Source of the DNA: Pandoraea communis
GTDB taxonomy: Bacteria > Pseudomonadota > Gammaproteobacteria > Burkholderiales > Burkholderiaceae
Length of the DNA stretch: 64,000 nucleotides
Assembly: GCF_902459745.1 (NCBI RefSeq)
Contig: NZ_CABPSJ010000004.1
Coordinates: forward strand, 660,962 to 724,961
Reading direction: 5' to 3'
Made by a program: the position numbers and the translations under genes
The notes under the pieces: generated by a model
Database searches by the model: none
Seen by the model: the letters and a program-made list of their open reading frames with translations, nothing else
Told to the model about the DNA's origin: nothing
Shown here: positions 44,151 to 51,478 of the stretch, in pieces
How positions within the stretch are numbered: position 1 is the first letter of the stretch
How the letters are laid out: each line of letters opens with the position of its first letter

Positions 44151-45305
44151 ATGCTCAATCCGTATCTCGATGACGATCTCGCGGCGCTGGCCGAGCACAC
44201 GCAGCGCTTTGCCCAGGCGCGCATCGCGCCCGGTTTTCAGGCGCGCGACAAAACGCGTGTGCTTGACCGTCCGCTCATGCGAGAGATGGGGGAAATGGGG
44301 CTGATTGCGCCCGAGCTGCCGGAAGTCTACGGCGGCCAGGGCATGGGGCGTCTTGCCGCCGGGGTGATTCACGAGGCCATCGCGCGCGCGGATCTCAGCA
44401 TGTCGTACGTCAACCTGCTGGCCTCGCTCAACGGTCAGATTCTGGCCGAGCATGGCAAGCCGGAAGTGGTGACGCCGTGGCTGGAGAAGCTCACGCGCGG
44501 CGAGACGCTGCTGGCTATCGCACTGACCGAACCCCGCGGCGGCTCCGATGCCGCGAACCTGCGCATGCGTGCTGACTTTGACGGCACGCATTACGTGCTC
44601 AACGGCGAGAAAACATCGATCTCGGCGGCCGATCAGGCAGACGCGGCCGTTGTCTTCGCCCGGACCGGCGAGGTGTCTGAACTCGCGCGCGGCATCTCGG
44701 CATTTTTTGTGCCGCTCGACCTGCCGGGCGTCACGCGGCAGCGCTTCGACTGTCATGGGCAGCGGGCCATCGGGCGCGGTTCCTTGTTCTTCGAGAACGT
44801 CCGAATTCCCGCCGACCATGTGCTCGGCACGCCCGGCGAGGGCTTCGTGCAGGTGATGCAGGGGTTCGATTTCTCGCGGGCGCTGATCGGCCTGCAGGTG
44901 CTGGCCGTTGCAAGAGCGGCGCTGGACGAGACATGGGAATACGTCGCCCAGCGCGAGGCGTTCGGCAAGCCGCTCTCGGCATTTCAGGGCGTGTCGCATC
45001 CGCTGGCGGACTTCGATACCCAGGTCGAGGCGGCGAGGCTGCTTTGCCTGCAAACGCTGTGGCTCAAGGACCGTGGCTTGCCGCACAGTGCCGAAGCGGC
45101 GATGTGCAAATGGTGGGGGCCGAAACTGGCTTACGACACGATTCACCAGTGCCTGTTGATGTTCGGACACGGCGGTTACGACCGTGGCGTGATGGAGCAG
45201 CGGCTGCGCGACGTGCTCGGGTTCCAGATCGGCGACGGCACGGCCCAGATCATGAAGACGATCGTTGCGCGCACCCGGGCGGGCAGGCAGGCCGTGCCGA
45301 TCTGA
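44151..45305 (+). CDS. aliB: Acyl-CoA dehydrogenase, probable cyclohexanecarboxyl-CoA dehydrogenase
   Basis: 384-aa FAD enzyme with the three acyl-CoA dehydrogenase domains (LLAIALTEPRGGSDAANLRM; FDFSRALIGLQVLAVARAAL; FGKPLSAFQGVSHPLADFD). Where most members have a C-terminal YEGT with the catalytic Glu, this one reads IGDGTAQ, an Asp. Directly follows badI, so the likely step is oxidation of cyclohexanecarboxyl-CoA to the 1-ene, as AliB does. The second dehydrogenase at 47064 is the other candidate for this step, so the assignment is tentative. Confidence 0.68.
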   Translation: MLNPYLDDDLAALAEHTQRFAQARIAPGFQARDKTRVLDRPLMREMGEMGLIAPELPEVYGGQGMGRLAAGVIHEAIARADLSMSYVNLLASLNGQILAEHGKPEVVTPWLEKLTRGETLLAIALTEPRGGSDAANLRMRADFDGTHYVLNGEKTSISAADQADAAVVFARTGEVSELARGISAFFVPLDLPGVTRQRFDCHGQRAIGRGSLFFENVRIPADHVLGTPGEGFVQVMQGFDFSRALIGLQVLAVARAALDETWEYVAQREAFGKPLSAFQGVSHPLADFDTQVEAARLLCLQTLWLKDRGLPHSAEAAMCKWWGPKLAYDTIHQCLLMFGHGGYDRGVMEQRLRDVLGFQIGDGTAQIMKTIVARTRAGRQAVPI

Positions 45306-45379
45306 GGGCATTGGCGCGGGCGGTAGTCGCGGCATCACCATAACGATACGAACGACACGACAGCACAGGAGACGATGCA

Positions 45380-47050
45380 ATGGAATTTGACGCGGTGTTG
45401 CTTCCCCCAAGGCGCGAGCAGAGCGTGGCACGTGGCTGGTGGCCCGAACGGACGATTAATGATGCACTCGATGCTGCGGTGGCGGCGTCGCCCGGCAAGA
45501 TCGCACTGACGGCCGTGTCGACAGCCACGGGGCAGACCCAGTGCCTCACCTACGCCGCGCTCGCGGACGGTGCCGAGCGTCTGGCGCTGGGGTTGATGCG
45601 GCGTGGCGTAGGCCGTGGCGATGTCGTTGCCTGCCAGTTGCCCAACGGCTGGCAGTTCGCGTTGACTTATCTGGCTTGCGCGCGGATCGGTGCAGTGCTC
45701 AATCCGCTGATGCACATCTTTCGTGAGCGGGAGCTGTCGTTCATGTTGCGGCATGGCGAGGCGAAGGTGTTCATCGTGCCCCGCCAGTTTCGGGGGTTCG
45801 ATCATGCCGCGATGGCGCGAGCCCTGCAGCCGGATTTGCCTGACCTGCGGCACGTCATCGTGGTCGATGGCGAAGGTCTCGGCGACGATAGTTTCGATGC
45901 CGTGCTCATGGCGGGCGAACCTGCTGCATCGCGCACCGAGCAGGCCGCCATGCGGGCGGCACGAGCCCATCCGGACGACGTCATGCAGTTGATGTACACC
46001 TCGGGGACGACGGGCGAGCCCAAAGGCGTGATGCACAGCGCGAATACCACGTTCTCGAACATTCTCGCCTATGCCGAGCGTATGCGCCTCTGCCGCGACG
46101 ACGTCATCCTCATGGGCTCGCCCCTCGCGCACCAGACCGGCTTCATGTACGGACTCATGATGCCGGTGATTCTCGGGGCGAGCGCCGTGATGCTCGATAT
46201 CTGGGACCCGGCCAATGCGGTGCGGCTCATCCGCGAGCATGGCGTGACGTTCACGATGGCTTCGACCCCGTTCCTCTCCGATCTGACGAAAGCGGTGGCG
46301 GCCGCCGGCGTGCGTGTGCCTAGCCTGCGTGCATTCCTGTGTGCGGGGGCGCCGATTCCCGGCCCCGTCGTCGAGCAGGCGCGTAGCGTGCTGGGCGCGA
46401 AAATCGTCTCGGCATGGGGGATGACGGAGAACGGCGCGGTCACGCTGACGCGTCTCGACGATGACGACGTGCGGGCCTCGACGACCGACGGTTGCCCGCT
46501 TCCCGGCGTGGAGTTGCGAGTGGTCGATGCGCAGAACGACGAGTTGCCCGCCGGTGAGACGGGGCGTCTGCTCGTGCGGGCCTGCTCGAATTTCGGTGGC
46601 TACCTGAAGCGCGCGCAATGGAACGGCACCGACGATAACGGCTGGTTCGACACCGGCGACATGGCATGGCTCGACGCGACCGGCTACGTGCGTATTGCCG
46701 GGCGCAGCAAGGACGTGATCATTCGCGGCGGCGAGAACATCCCCGTCGTCGAAATCGAAGCGCTCCTGTACCGGCATCCGGCGGTCGCCTCGGTGGCTAT
46801 CGTTGCGTATCCGGACGAGCGTCTTGGCGAGCGCGCCTGCGCGGTCATCGTGCCGCGTGCCGGCGAGTCGATCGACCTCGCGACGGTGACTGATTTCCTC
46901 GCGTCGCACAAGGTTGCCCGGCAGTACTGGCCCGAGCGGATCGACGTTCGCGACACGCTCCCGACGACACCCACGGGTAAGATACAAAAATTCAAGCTGC
47001 GCGAAATGCTCGACGCATCTCGCGCAGAAACGATTGAACGCACACCTTGA
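45380..47050 (+). CDS. aliA: Cyclohexanecarboxylate-CoA ligase type AMP-binding enzyme
   Basis: 556-aa acyl-CoA synthetase. ATP motif LMYTSGTTGEPKGVMH, GMTENGAVTLT, GWFDTGDMAW, and C-terminal catalytic Lys in PTTPTGKIQKFKLRE. Size and operon position fit AliA, which activates cyclohexanecarboxylate to start the pathway. It differs clearly from the ligase at 2883-4460, so the window carries two distinct acid-CoA ligases. AGGAG ribosome site. Confidence 0.78.
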   Translation: MEFDAVLLPPRREQSVARGWWPERTINDALDAAVAASPGKIALTAVSTATGQTQCLTYAALADGAERLALGLMRRGVGRGDVVACQLPNGWQFALTYLACARIGAVLNPLMHIFRERELSFMLRHGEAKVFIVPRQFRGFDHAAMARALQPDLPDLRHVIVVDGEGLGDDSFDAVLMAGEPAASRTEQAAMRAARAHPDDVMQLMYTSGTTGEPKGVMHSANTTFSNILAYAERMRLCRDDVILMGSPLAHQTGFMYGLMMPVILGASAVMLDIWDPANAVRLIREHGVTFTMASTPFLSDLTKAVAAAGVRVPSLRAFLCAGAPIPGPVVEQARSVLGAKIVSAWGMTENGAVTLTRLDDDDVRASTTDGCPLPGVELRVVDAQNDELPAGETGRLLVRACSNFGGYLKRAQWNGTDDNGWFDTGDMAWLDATGYVRIAGRSKDVIIRGGENIPVVEIEALLYRHPAVASVAIVAYPDERLGERACAVIVPRAGESIDLATVTDFLASHKVARQYWPERIDVRDTLPTTPTGKIQKFKLREMLDASRAETIERTP

Positions 47051-47063
47051 GGACGAGTAGCAA

Positions 47064-48233
47064 ATGACATCGAAGGGACTGGATAGCGAATCGTTCGAGC
47101 TGTTGCTCGCGGCGGTGCAACGTTTCATCCGCGAGCGGCTGGTGCCTGCCGAGAACGACGTGGAGGAGCACGACGACGTGCCCGCCGCGATCGTCGACGA
47201 AATGAAGGAGATGGGTCTGTTCGGTCTGTCGATCCCCGAGGAATTCGGCGGCATCGGCTTGTCGATGGAACAGGAAGTGCGCGTGGCTTACGAGTTCGGG
47301 CAGACGTCGCTGGCGTTTCGCTCGGTGTTCGGCACCAATGTCGGGATCGGCTCCCAGGGCATTCTGATGGACGGCACCGAGGCGCAGAAGCGCGATTTGC
47401 TGCCGCGTGTGGCGAGCGGAGATCTGATCATGTCGTTCGCGCTCACGGAGCCCGACGCGGGGTCGGACCCGGCGGCCCTCAAGACGCGCGCCGTGCTCGA
47501 CGGTGACACGTACGTGCTCGATGGCGTGAAGCGGTTCATTACCAACGCACCGCGCGCGGGGGCTTTCACTTTGATGGCGCGCACCGGCGGCGAAGGGGCG
47601 GGCGGCATCTCGGCCTTCATCGTGCCGGCCGACACGCCGGGGCTGTCGCTCGGCAAGCCCGACAAGAAGATGGGCCAGCGCGGTACGAAGACCTGCGACG
47701 TTGTGCTGCAAGGTGCACGCGTGCCTGCGGCGAATATCATCGGCGGCGAGGCCGGCAAGGGGTTCAAGACGGCCATGAAGGTGCTCGATCGCGGCCGTCT
47801 GCATGTGGCGGCGCTCTCTTGCGGCATGGCGCAGCGGATTCTCGACGAGGCGGTGGCCTACGCGCGCGAACGCAAGCAATTCGGTCAGCGCATCGGCGAC
47901 TTCCAGCTCGTGCAGGCGATGCTCGCGGACAGTCAGGCGGAACACTATGCGGGATGGTCGATGGTGCAGGACTGCGCCGCGCGCTACGACGCCAAGCCCG
48001 CGGGCAAGCGCGACGCCGATGTGAGCATGCGGGCATCGTGCGCCAAGCTGTTCTGTACGGAGATGGTCGGCCGCGTGGCCGATCGCGGCGTGCAGATACA
48101 CGGCGGGGCGGGTTACATCAACGAGTACAAGGTCGAGCGCTTCTATCGCGACGTGCGCCTGCTTCGTCTGTATGAAGGCACAACGCAGATTCAGCAACTG
48201 ATCATCGGCCGCGCGCTCATGCAGGACGACTGA
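47064..48233 (+). CDS. Acyl-CoA dehydrogenase (second copy in the ring-cleavage operon)
   Basis: 389 aa, a canonical short/medium-chain type: FALTEPDAGSDPAALKTRAV, RKQFGQRIGDFQLVQAMLAD, IHGGAGYINEYKVERFYRDV and the catalytic Glu motif LYEGTTQIQQL. Last gene of the operon. It could act on pimeloyl-CoA formed by BadI, or be the true ring dehydrogenase. No enoyl-CoA hydratase of the BadK type follows, so that step must be supplied from elsewhere. Confidence 0.85.
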   Translation: MTSKGLDSESFELLLAAVQRFIRERLVPAENDVEEHDDVPAAIVDEMKEMGLFGLSIPEEFGGIGLSMEQEVRVAYEFGQTSLAFRSVFGTNVGIGSQGILMDGTEAQKRDLLPRVASGDLIMSFALTEPDAGSDPAALKTRAVLDGDTYVLDGVKRFITNAPRAGAFTLMARTGGEGAGGISAFIVPADTPGLSLGKPDKKMGQRGTKTCDVVLQGARVPAANIIGGEAGKGFKTAMKVLDRGRLHVAALSCGMAQRILDEAVAYARERKQFGQRIGDFQLVQAMLADSQAEHYAGWSMVQDCAARYDAKPAGKRDADVSMRASCAKLFCTEMVGRVADRGVQIHGGAGYINEYKVERFYRDVRLLRLYEGTTQIQQLIIGRALMQDD

Positions 48234-48290
48234 CGAGCCGCGACCCGCCGGCATACTCCGCCGGTGTGCCCTGCCGGCGGCACGCGAGGG

Positions 48291-48348
48291 CGCATCATCC
48301 TGGTGCGTGCAAGGCGGGTGCGGTACCGCCTTGCACTGCTGCGGTGCA
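48291..48348. promoter_or_regulatory. Two NtrC-like enhancer sites upstream of nirB
   Basis: TGCACTGCTGCGGTGCA (48332-48348) has TGCAC-N7-GTGCA, the full NtrC consensus. CGCATCATCCTGGTGCG (48291-48307) is a weaker version 41 bp upstream. Both are 90-160 bp before the -24/-12 element, the usual enhancer range. Confidence 0.7.
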
Positions 48349-48439
48349 GCAGTTTTCTCTCTGGCTTCGGACGTTTCCCATAGACATTTCTCCTCTTTCG
48401 CCTTACCTGGCAAAGCTCTGCCGATAGTAAGGACATGGC

Positions 48440-48454
48440 TGGCACGCTTGTTGC
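48440..48454 (+). promoter_or_regulatory. sigma54 promoter of the nitrate assimilation operon
   Basis: TGGCACGCTTGTTGC matches the -24/-12 consensus TGGCACG-N4-TTGC exactly. Transcription should begin near 48465, leaving a leader of about 160 bases before nirB. Confidence 0.85.
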
Positions 48455-48464
48455 GTTAGCGTAA

Positions 48465-48626
48465 AGGCCAGCGGCAAAGGCGTCGCCGGCAACGAATTCA
48501 GGTGCGGCGTCGGGCGAGATGGCCTGCGACGTACCCACAGGACAACGGCGTCCCTCCGTGCTTCGGCACGGACGGACGCCGTTTTGTTTTTCGGGCGCTG
48601 CACGCGTTGCAACAGGAGAAGACAGC
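48465..48626 (+). promoter_or_regulatory. Nitrate-responsive leader RNA with ANTAR hairpin(s) and attenuator
   Basis: Near the 5' end, GCGGC-AAAGGC-GTCGC (48471-48486) forms a 5-bp stem with a six-base loop having A at position 1 and G at position 4, the signature of ANTAR-protein RNA targets. A second hairpin at 48508-48531 (CGTCG/CGACG, inner GGC/GCC, loop GAGATG) is a poorer match. A strong terminator follows at 48544-48591, ahead of nirB. The operon itself encodes the ANTAR protein NasT and its nitrate sensor NasS, so antitermination by NasT when nitrate is present is the expected mechanism. Confidence 0.7.
48544..48591 (+). terminator. Attenuator terminator in the nirB leader
   Basis: AACGGCGTCC / GGACGCCGTT outer stem of 10 bp, a 2x2 internal mismatch, CCGTGC / GCACGG inner stem with TTCG loop, then TTTTGTTTTT. 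It ends 36 bases before the nirB start, after the promoter, so it must be bypassed for expression. Confidence 0.88.
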
Positions 48627-51077
48627 ATGCGCAAACCTCGTCTGGTCGTGATTGGCAATGGCATGGCGGGCATCCGCACGCTCGAAGAATTGCTGGAGAT
48701 CGCGCCGCATCAGTACGACATCACCGTGTTCGGCGCGGAGCCGCACCCGAACTACAACCGCATCCTGCTCTCGCCGGTGCTTGCGGGAGAACAGGTGTTC
48801 GCCGACATCGTGCTCAACCCGCTCGACTGGTATGCGGAAAAGGGCATCACGCTGCATCTGGGCAAGGAAGTCACGCAGATCGACCGGCCGCGCCGTGTGG
48901 TGCGCTGTGCCGACGGCACCGAAGCGCCGTACGATCGTCTGCTCATCGCCACCGGCTCCAGCCCGTTCATCCTGCCGGTGCCGGGCAAGGATCTCGACGG
49001 GGTCATCAGCTATCGCGACATTCGCGACACCGAGATCATGATCGAGACGGCGCGCCTGAAGCGTCATGCGGTCGTGATCGGTGGTGGCCTGCTCGGCCTG
49101 GAAGCGGCCAACGGTCTCAAGTTGCGCGGCATGGACGTGACCGTCGTGCATCTGGCCGATACCTTGCTCGAACGTCAGCTCGACAGCACGGCGGGCAAGC
49201 TCCTGCAACGCTCGCTCGAAGCGCGCGGTCTCGCGTTCCGGCTGTCGCATCAAACGTCCGCCATTCTCGACGACGGCAATGGTGCCGTGCGCGCCGTGCA
49301 GTTCAGCGACGGCGAAACCGTTGCCGCCGACCTTGTCGTGATGGCAGCCGGCATCCGGCCGAATACGGCGCTGGCCGAAGCGGCCGGGCTGTATTGCTCG
49401 CGCGGGATTGTCGTGTCCGACACGCTGCAAACTTACGATCCTCGCATCTACGCCGTGGGCGAGTGCGTGAGCCATCGCGGTGTGGCCTACGGTCTCGTGG
49501 CGCCGCTGTTCGAACAGGCCAAGGTCTGCGCGAACCACCTCGCGCTCATGGGCATTGGCAGCTATCGCGGCTCGGTGATGTCGACGAAGCTCAAGGTCAC
49601 GGGCATCGATCTGTTCTCGGCAGGCGACTTTCTCGGCGGCGAAGGCACCGAAGAAATCGTGCTGTCCGATCCGGCGAGCGGCGTCTACAAGAAACTCGTG
49701 ATTCGCGACGACAAGCTCGTCGGCGCGTGCCTGTACGGCGACACGGCCGACGGTGCCTGGTACTTCAAGCTGCTGCGCGAAGGGCGCACACTGGGCGAAT
49801 TGCGCGAGCGCATCATGTTCGGCGAGTCGAGTGTGGGCGACGTCGGCACGCAGGGGCAGAACCGCGCGTCGGCCATGTCCGATAGCGACGAAGTCTGCGG
49901 ATGCAACGGTGTGTGCAAAGGCACCATCGTCAAGGCGATCACCGAGAAGGGCTTGTTCACGCTGGACGAAGTGAAGAAGCACACCAAGGCCGCCAGTTCC
50001 TGCGGCTCGTGCGCCGGGCTGTGCGAACAGATTCTGATGAGCACCCTGGGCTCGACCTACGATGCCGCGCCGAAGGAAAAGGCCGTGTGCGGCTGCACGG
50101 ATCTGTCGCACGCCGACGTGCGCCGCGCGGTGCGTGAGCATCACCTCACCACGCATCGCGCCGCCTTCGACTTCCTCGAATGGCGCACCCCCAACGGCTG
50201 CGCGACGTGCCGTCCCGCACTGAACTACTACATGCTGAGCACGTGGCCGAAAGAGGCGGTCGATGATCCGCAAAGCCGCTTCGTCAACGAGCGCGTGCAC
50301 GCCAACATTCAGAAGGACAACACGTTCTCGGTCATCCCGCAGATGAAGGGCGGTGTGACGAATGCGAGCGAGTTACGCCGCATCGCTGACGTGGCGGACA
50401 AGTATCAGATTCCGATGGTCAAAGTCACGGGCGGTCAGCGTATCGATCTGCTCGGTGTGAAAAAGGAAGACCTCGTGAATGTCTGGCGCGATCTGGGCAT
50501 GCCGTCGGGACACGCCTACGGCAAGTCGATCCGCACCGTGAAGACGTGCGTGGGCAGCGAGTTCTGCCGCTTCGGCACGCAGAACAGCACGCAGATGGGG
50601 ATCGATCTCGAGACGATGCTCGCGAACATGTGGTCGCCGCACAAGGTGAAGCTGGCCGTGTCGGGCTGTCCGCGCAACTGTGCCGAAGCGGGGATCAAGG
50701 ACGTAGGCGTGATCGCCGTCGATTCGGGCTGGGAGCTGTATGTCGGCGGCAACGGCGGCATCAAGACCGAAGTGGCGCAATTCCTCGTCAAGGTGAAGAC
50801 GGCCGAAGAGGTCAAGGAGTATACGGGAGCCTTCCTGCAGCTCTATCGCGAAGAAGCCTATTACCTCGACCGCACGGTGCATTACCTCGATCGCGTGGGT
50901 CTCGACTACGTGAAGCAGCGCGTGGTGAACGACGCGGCCAACCGCCGCGCGCTCTACGAGCGGTTGCTGTTCTCGCTCGACGGCCTGCCCGACCCGTGGC
51001 AAGCGCGCATCGAGGGGGCGCAAGCCAACGAATACCGTCCGCTCGCGCCGCTGGGCGTGGCACCTGCGATGGCCTGA
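48627..51077 (+). CDS. nirB: Assimilatory nitrite reductase [NAD(P)H], large subunit
   Basis: 816-aa flavo-siroheme-iron-sulfur enzyme reducing nitrite to ammonium in the cytoplasm. N-terminal FAD domain (LVVIGNGMAGIRTLEELLEI), NAD(P) domain (VVIGGGLLGLEAANGLKLRG), BFD-like [2Fe-2S] domain (CGCNGVCKG then SSCGSCAGLC), then the nitrite/sulfite reductase ferredoxin-like and siroheme/[4Fe-4S] region with CVGSEFC and SGCPRNC. The start at 48627 has AGGAG; the longer frame to 48519 runs through the terminator hairpin and is not real. Works with NirD and with siroheme made via the SUMT gene below. Confidence 0.96.
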   Translation: MRKPRLVVIGNGMAGIRTLEELLEIAPHQYDITVFGAEPHPNYNRILLSPVLAGEQVFADIVLNPLDWYAEKGITLHLGKEVTQIDRPRRVVRCADGTEAPYDRLLIATGSSPFILPVPGKDLDGVISYRDIRDTEIMIETARLKRHAVVIGGGLLGLEAANGLKLRGMDVTVVHLADTLLERQLDSTAGKLLQRSLEARGLAFRLSHQTSAILDDGNGAVRAVQFSDGETVAADLVVMAAGIRPNTALAEAAGLYCSRGIVVSDTLQTYDPRIYAVGECVSHRGVAYGLVAPLFEQAKVCANHLALMGIGSYRGSVMSTKLKVTGIDLFSAGDFLGGEGTEEIVLSDPASGVYKKLVIRDDKLVGACLYGDTADGAWYFKLLREGRTLGELRERIMFGESSVGDVGTQGQNRASAMSDSDEVCGCNGVCKGTIVKAITEKGLFTLDEVKKHTKAASSCGSCAGLCEQILMSTLGSTYDAAPKEKAVCGCTDLSHADVRRAVREHHLTTHRAAFDFLEWRTPNGCATCRPALNYYMLSTWPKEAVDDPQSRFVNERVHANIQKDNTFSVIPQMKGGVTNASELRRIADVADKYQIPMVKVTGGQRIDLLGVKKEDLVNVWRDLGMPSGHAYGKSIRTVKTCVGSEFCRFGTQNSTQMGIDLETMLANMWSPHKVKLAVSGCPRNCAEAGIKDVGVIAVDSGWELYVGGNGGIKTEVAQFLVKVKTAEEVKEYTGAFLQLYREEAYYLDRTVHYLDRVGLDYVKQRVVNDAANRRALYERLLFSLDGLPDPWQARIEGAQANEYRPLAPLGVAPAMA

Positions 51078-51087
51078 GGAGATCACC

Positions 51088-51453
51088 ATGACGCTATCCG
51101 AACCGATCTGGCTGCATGTGTGCGACGTCGATGAGATCCCGCGTTTGGGCACGCGCGTGCTGCCCCATCCGACCGGCGATATCGCCCTGTTTCGCACTGA
51201 GAGCGATAACGTTTTCGCACTGCGTGACAAATGCCCGCACAAGGGGGGCGCGCTGTCGCAGGGCATCGTGCACGGCGAGAAGGTGACGTGTCCGCTGCAT
51301 GCCTGGAACATCGATCTGAACACCGGCGAAGCCTGCGCGCCCGATGTGGGTTGCGCGCAGCGCTTTGCCGTGCGGATCGACGCGGGCGAAGTGTATTTGT
51401 CGCTCGACGACGCGACGCGTGCCGAGGCAGCCGAAGCCGCGGCTGCCGCTTGA
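51088..51453 (+). CDS. nirD: Nitrite reductase [NAD(P)H] small subunit
   Basis: 121-aa Rieske-type protein. The [2Fe-2S] ligands are visible as CPHKGG and CPLHAW, and the fold runs from WLHVCDVDEIPRLGTRVL to VDAGEVYLSLD-like strands. Ala/Glu-rich C-terminus. Ten bases after nirB, same operon. Confidence 0.95.
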   Translation: MTLSEPIWLHVCDVDEIPRLGTRVLPHPTGDIALFRTESDNVFALRDKCPHKGGALSQGIVHGEKVTCPLHAWNIDLNTGEACAPDVGCAQRFAVRIDAGEVYLSLDDATRAEAAEAAAAA

Positions 51454-51478
51454 CTCTCTTGCCATTGCCGGAGCCCTT

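Noticed and set aside
43701-45431. 576-aa reverse frame across badI and aliB
   Set aside because: Antisense shadow of two recognised enzymes.
48508-48531. Second ANTAR hexaloop hairpin
   Set aside because: It folds, but the loop GAGATG lacks A at position 1 and G at position 4, so it is only mentioned within the leader and not listed as a separate site.
48519-48626. N-terminal extension of nirB to 48519
   Set aside because: The added codons run through the leader terminator and lack NirB similarity; ATG 48627 has the ribosome site.
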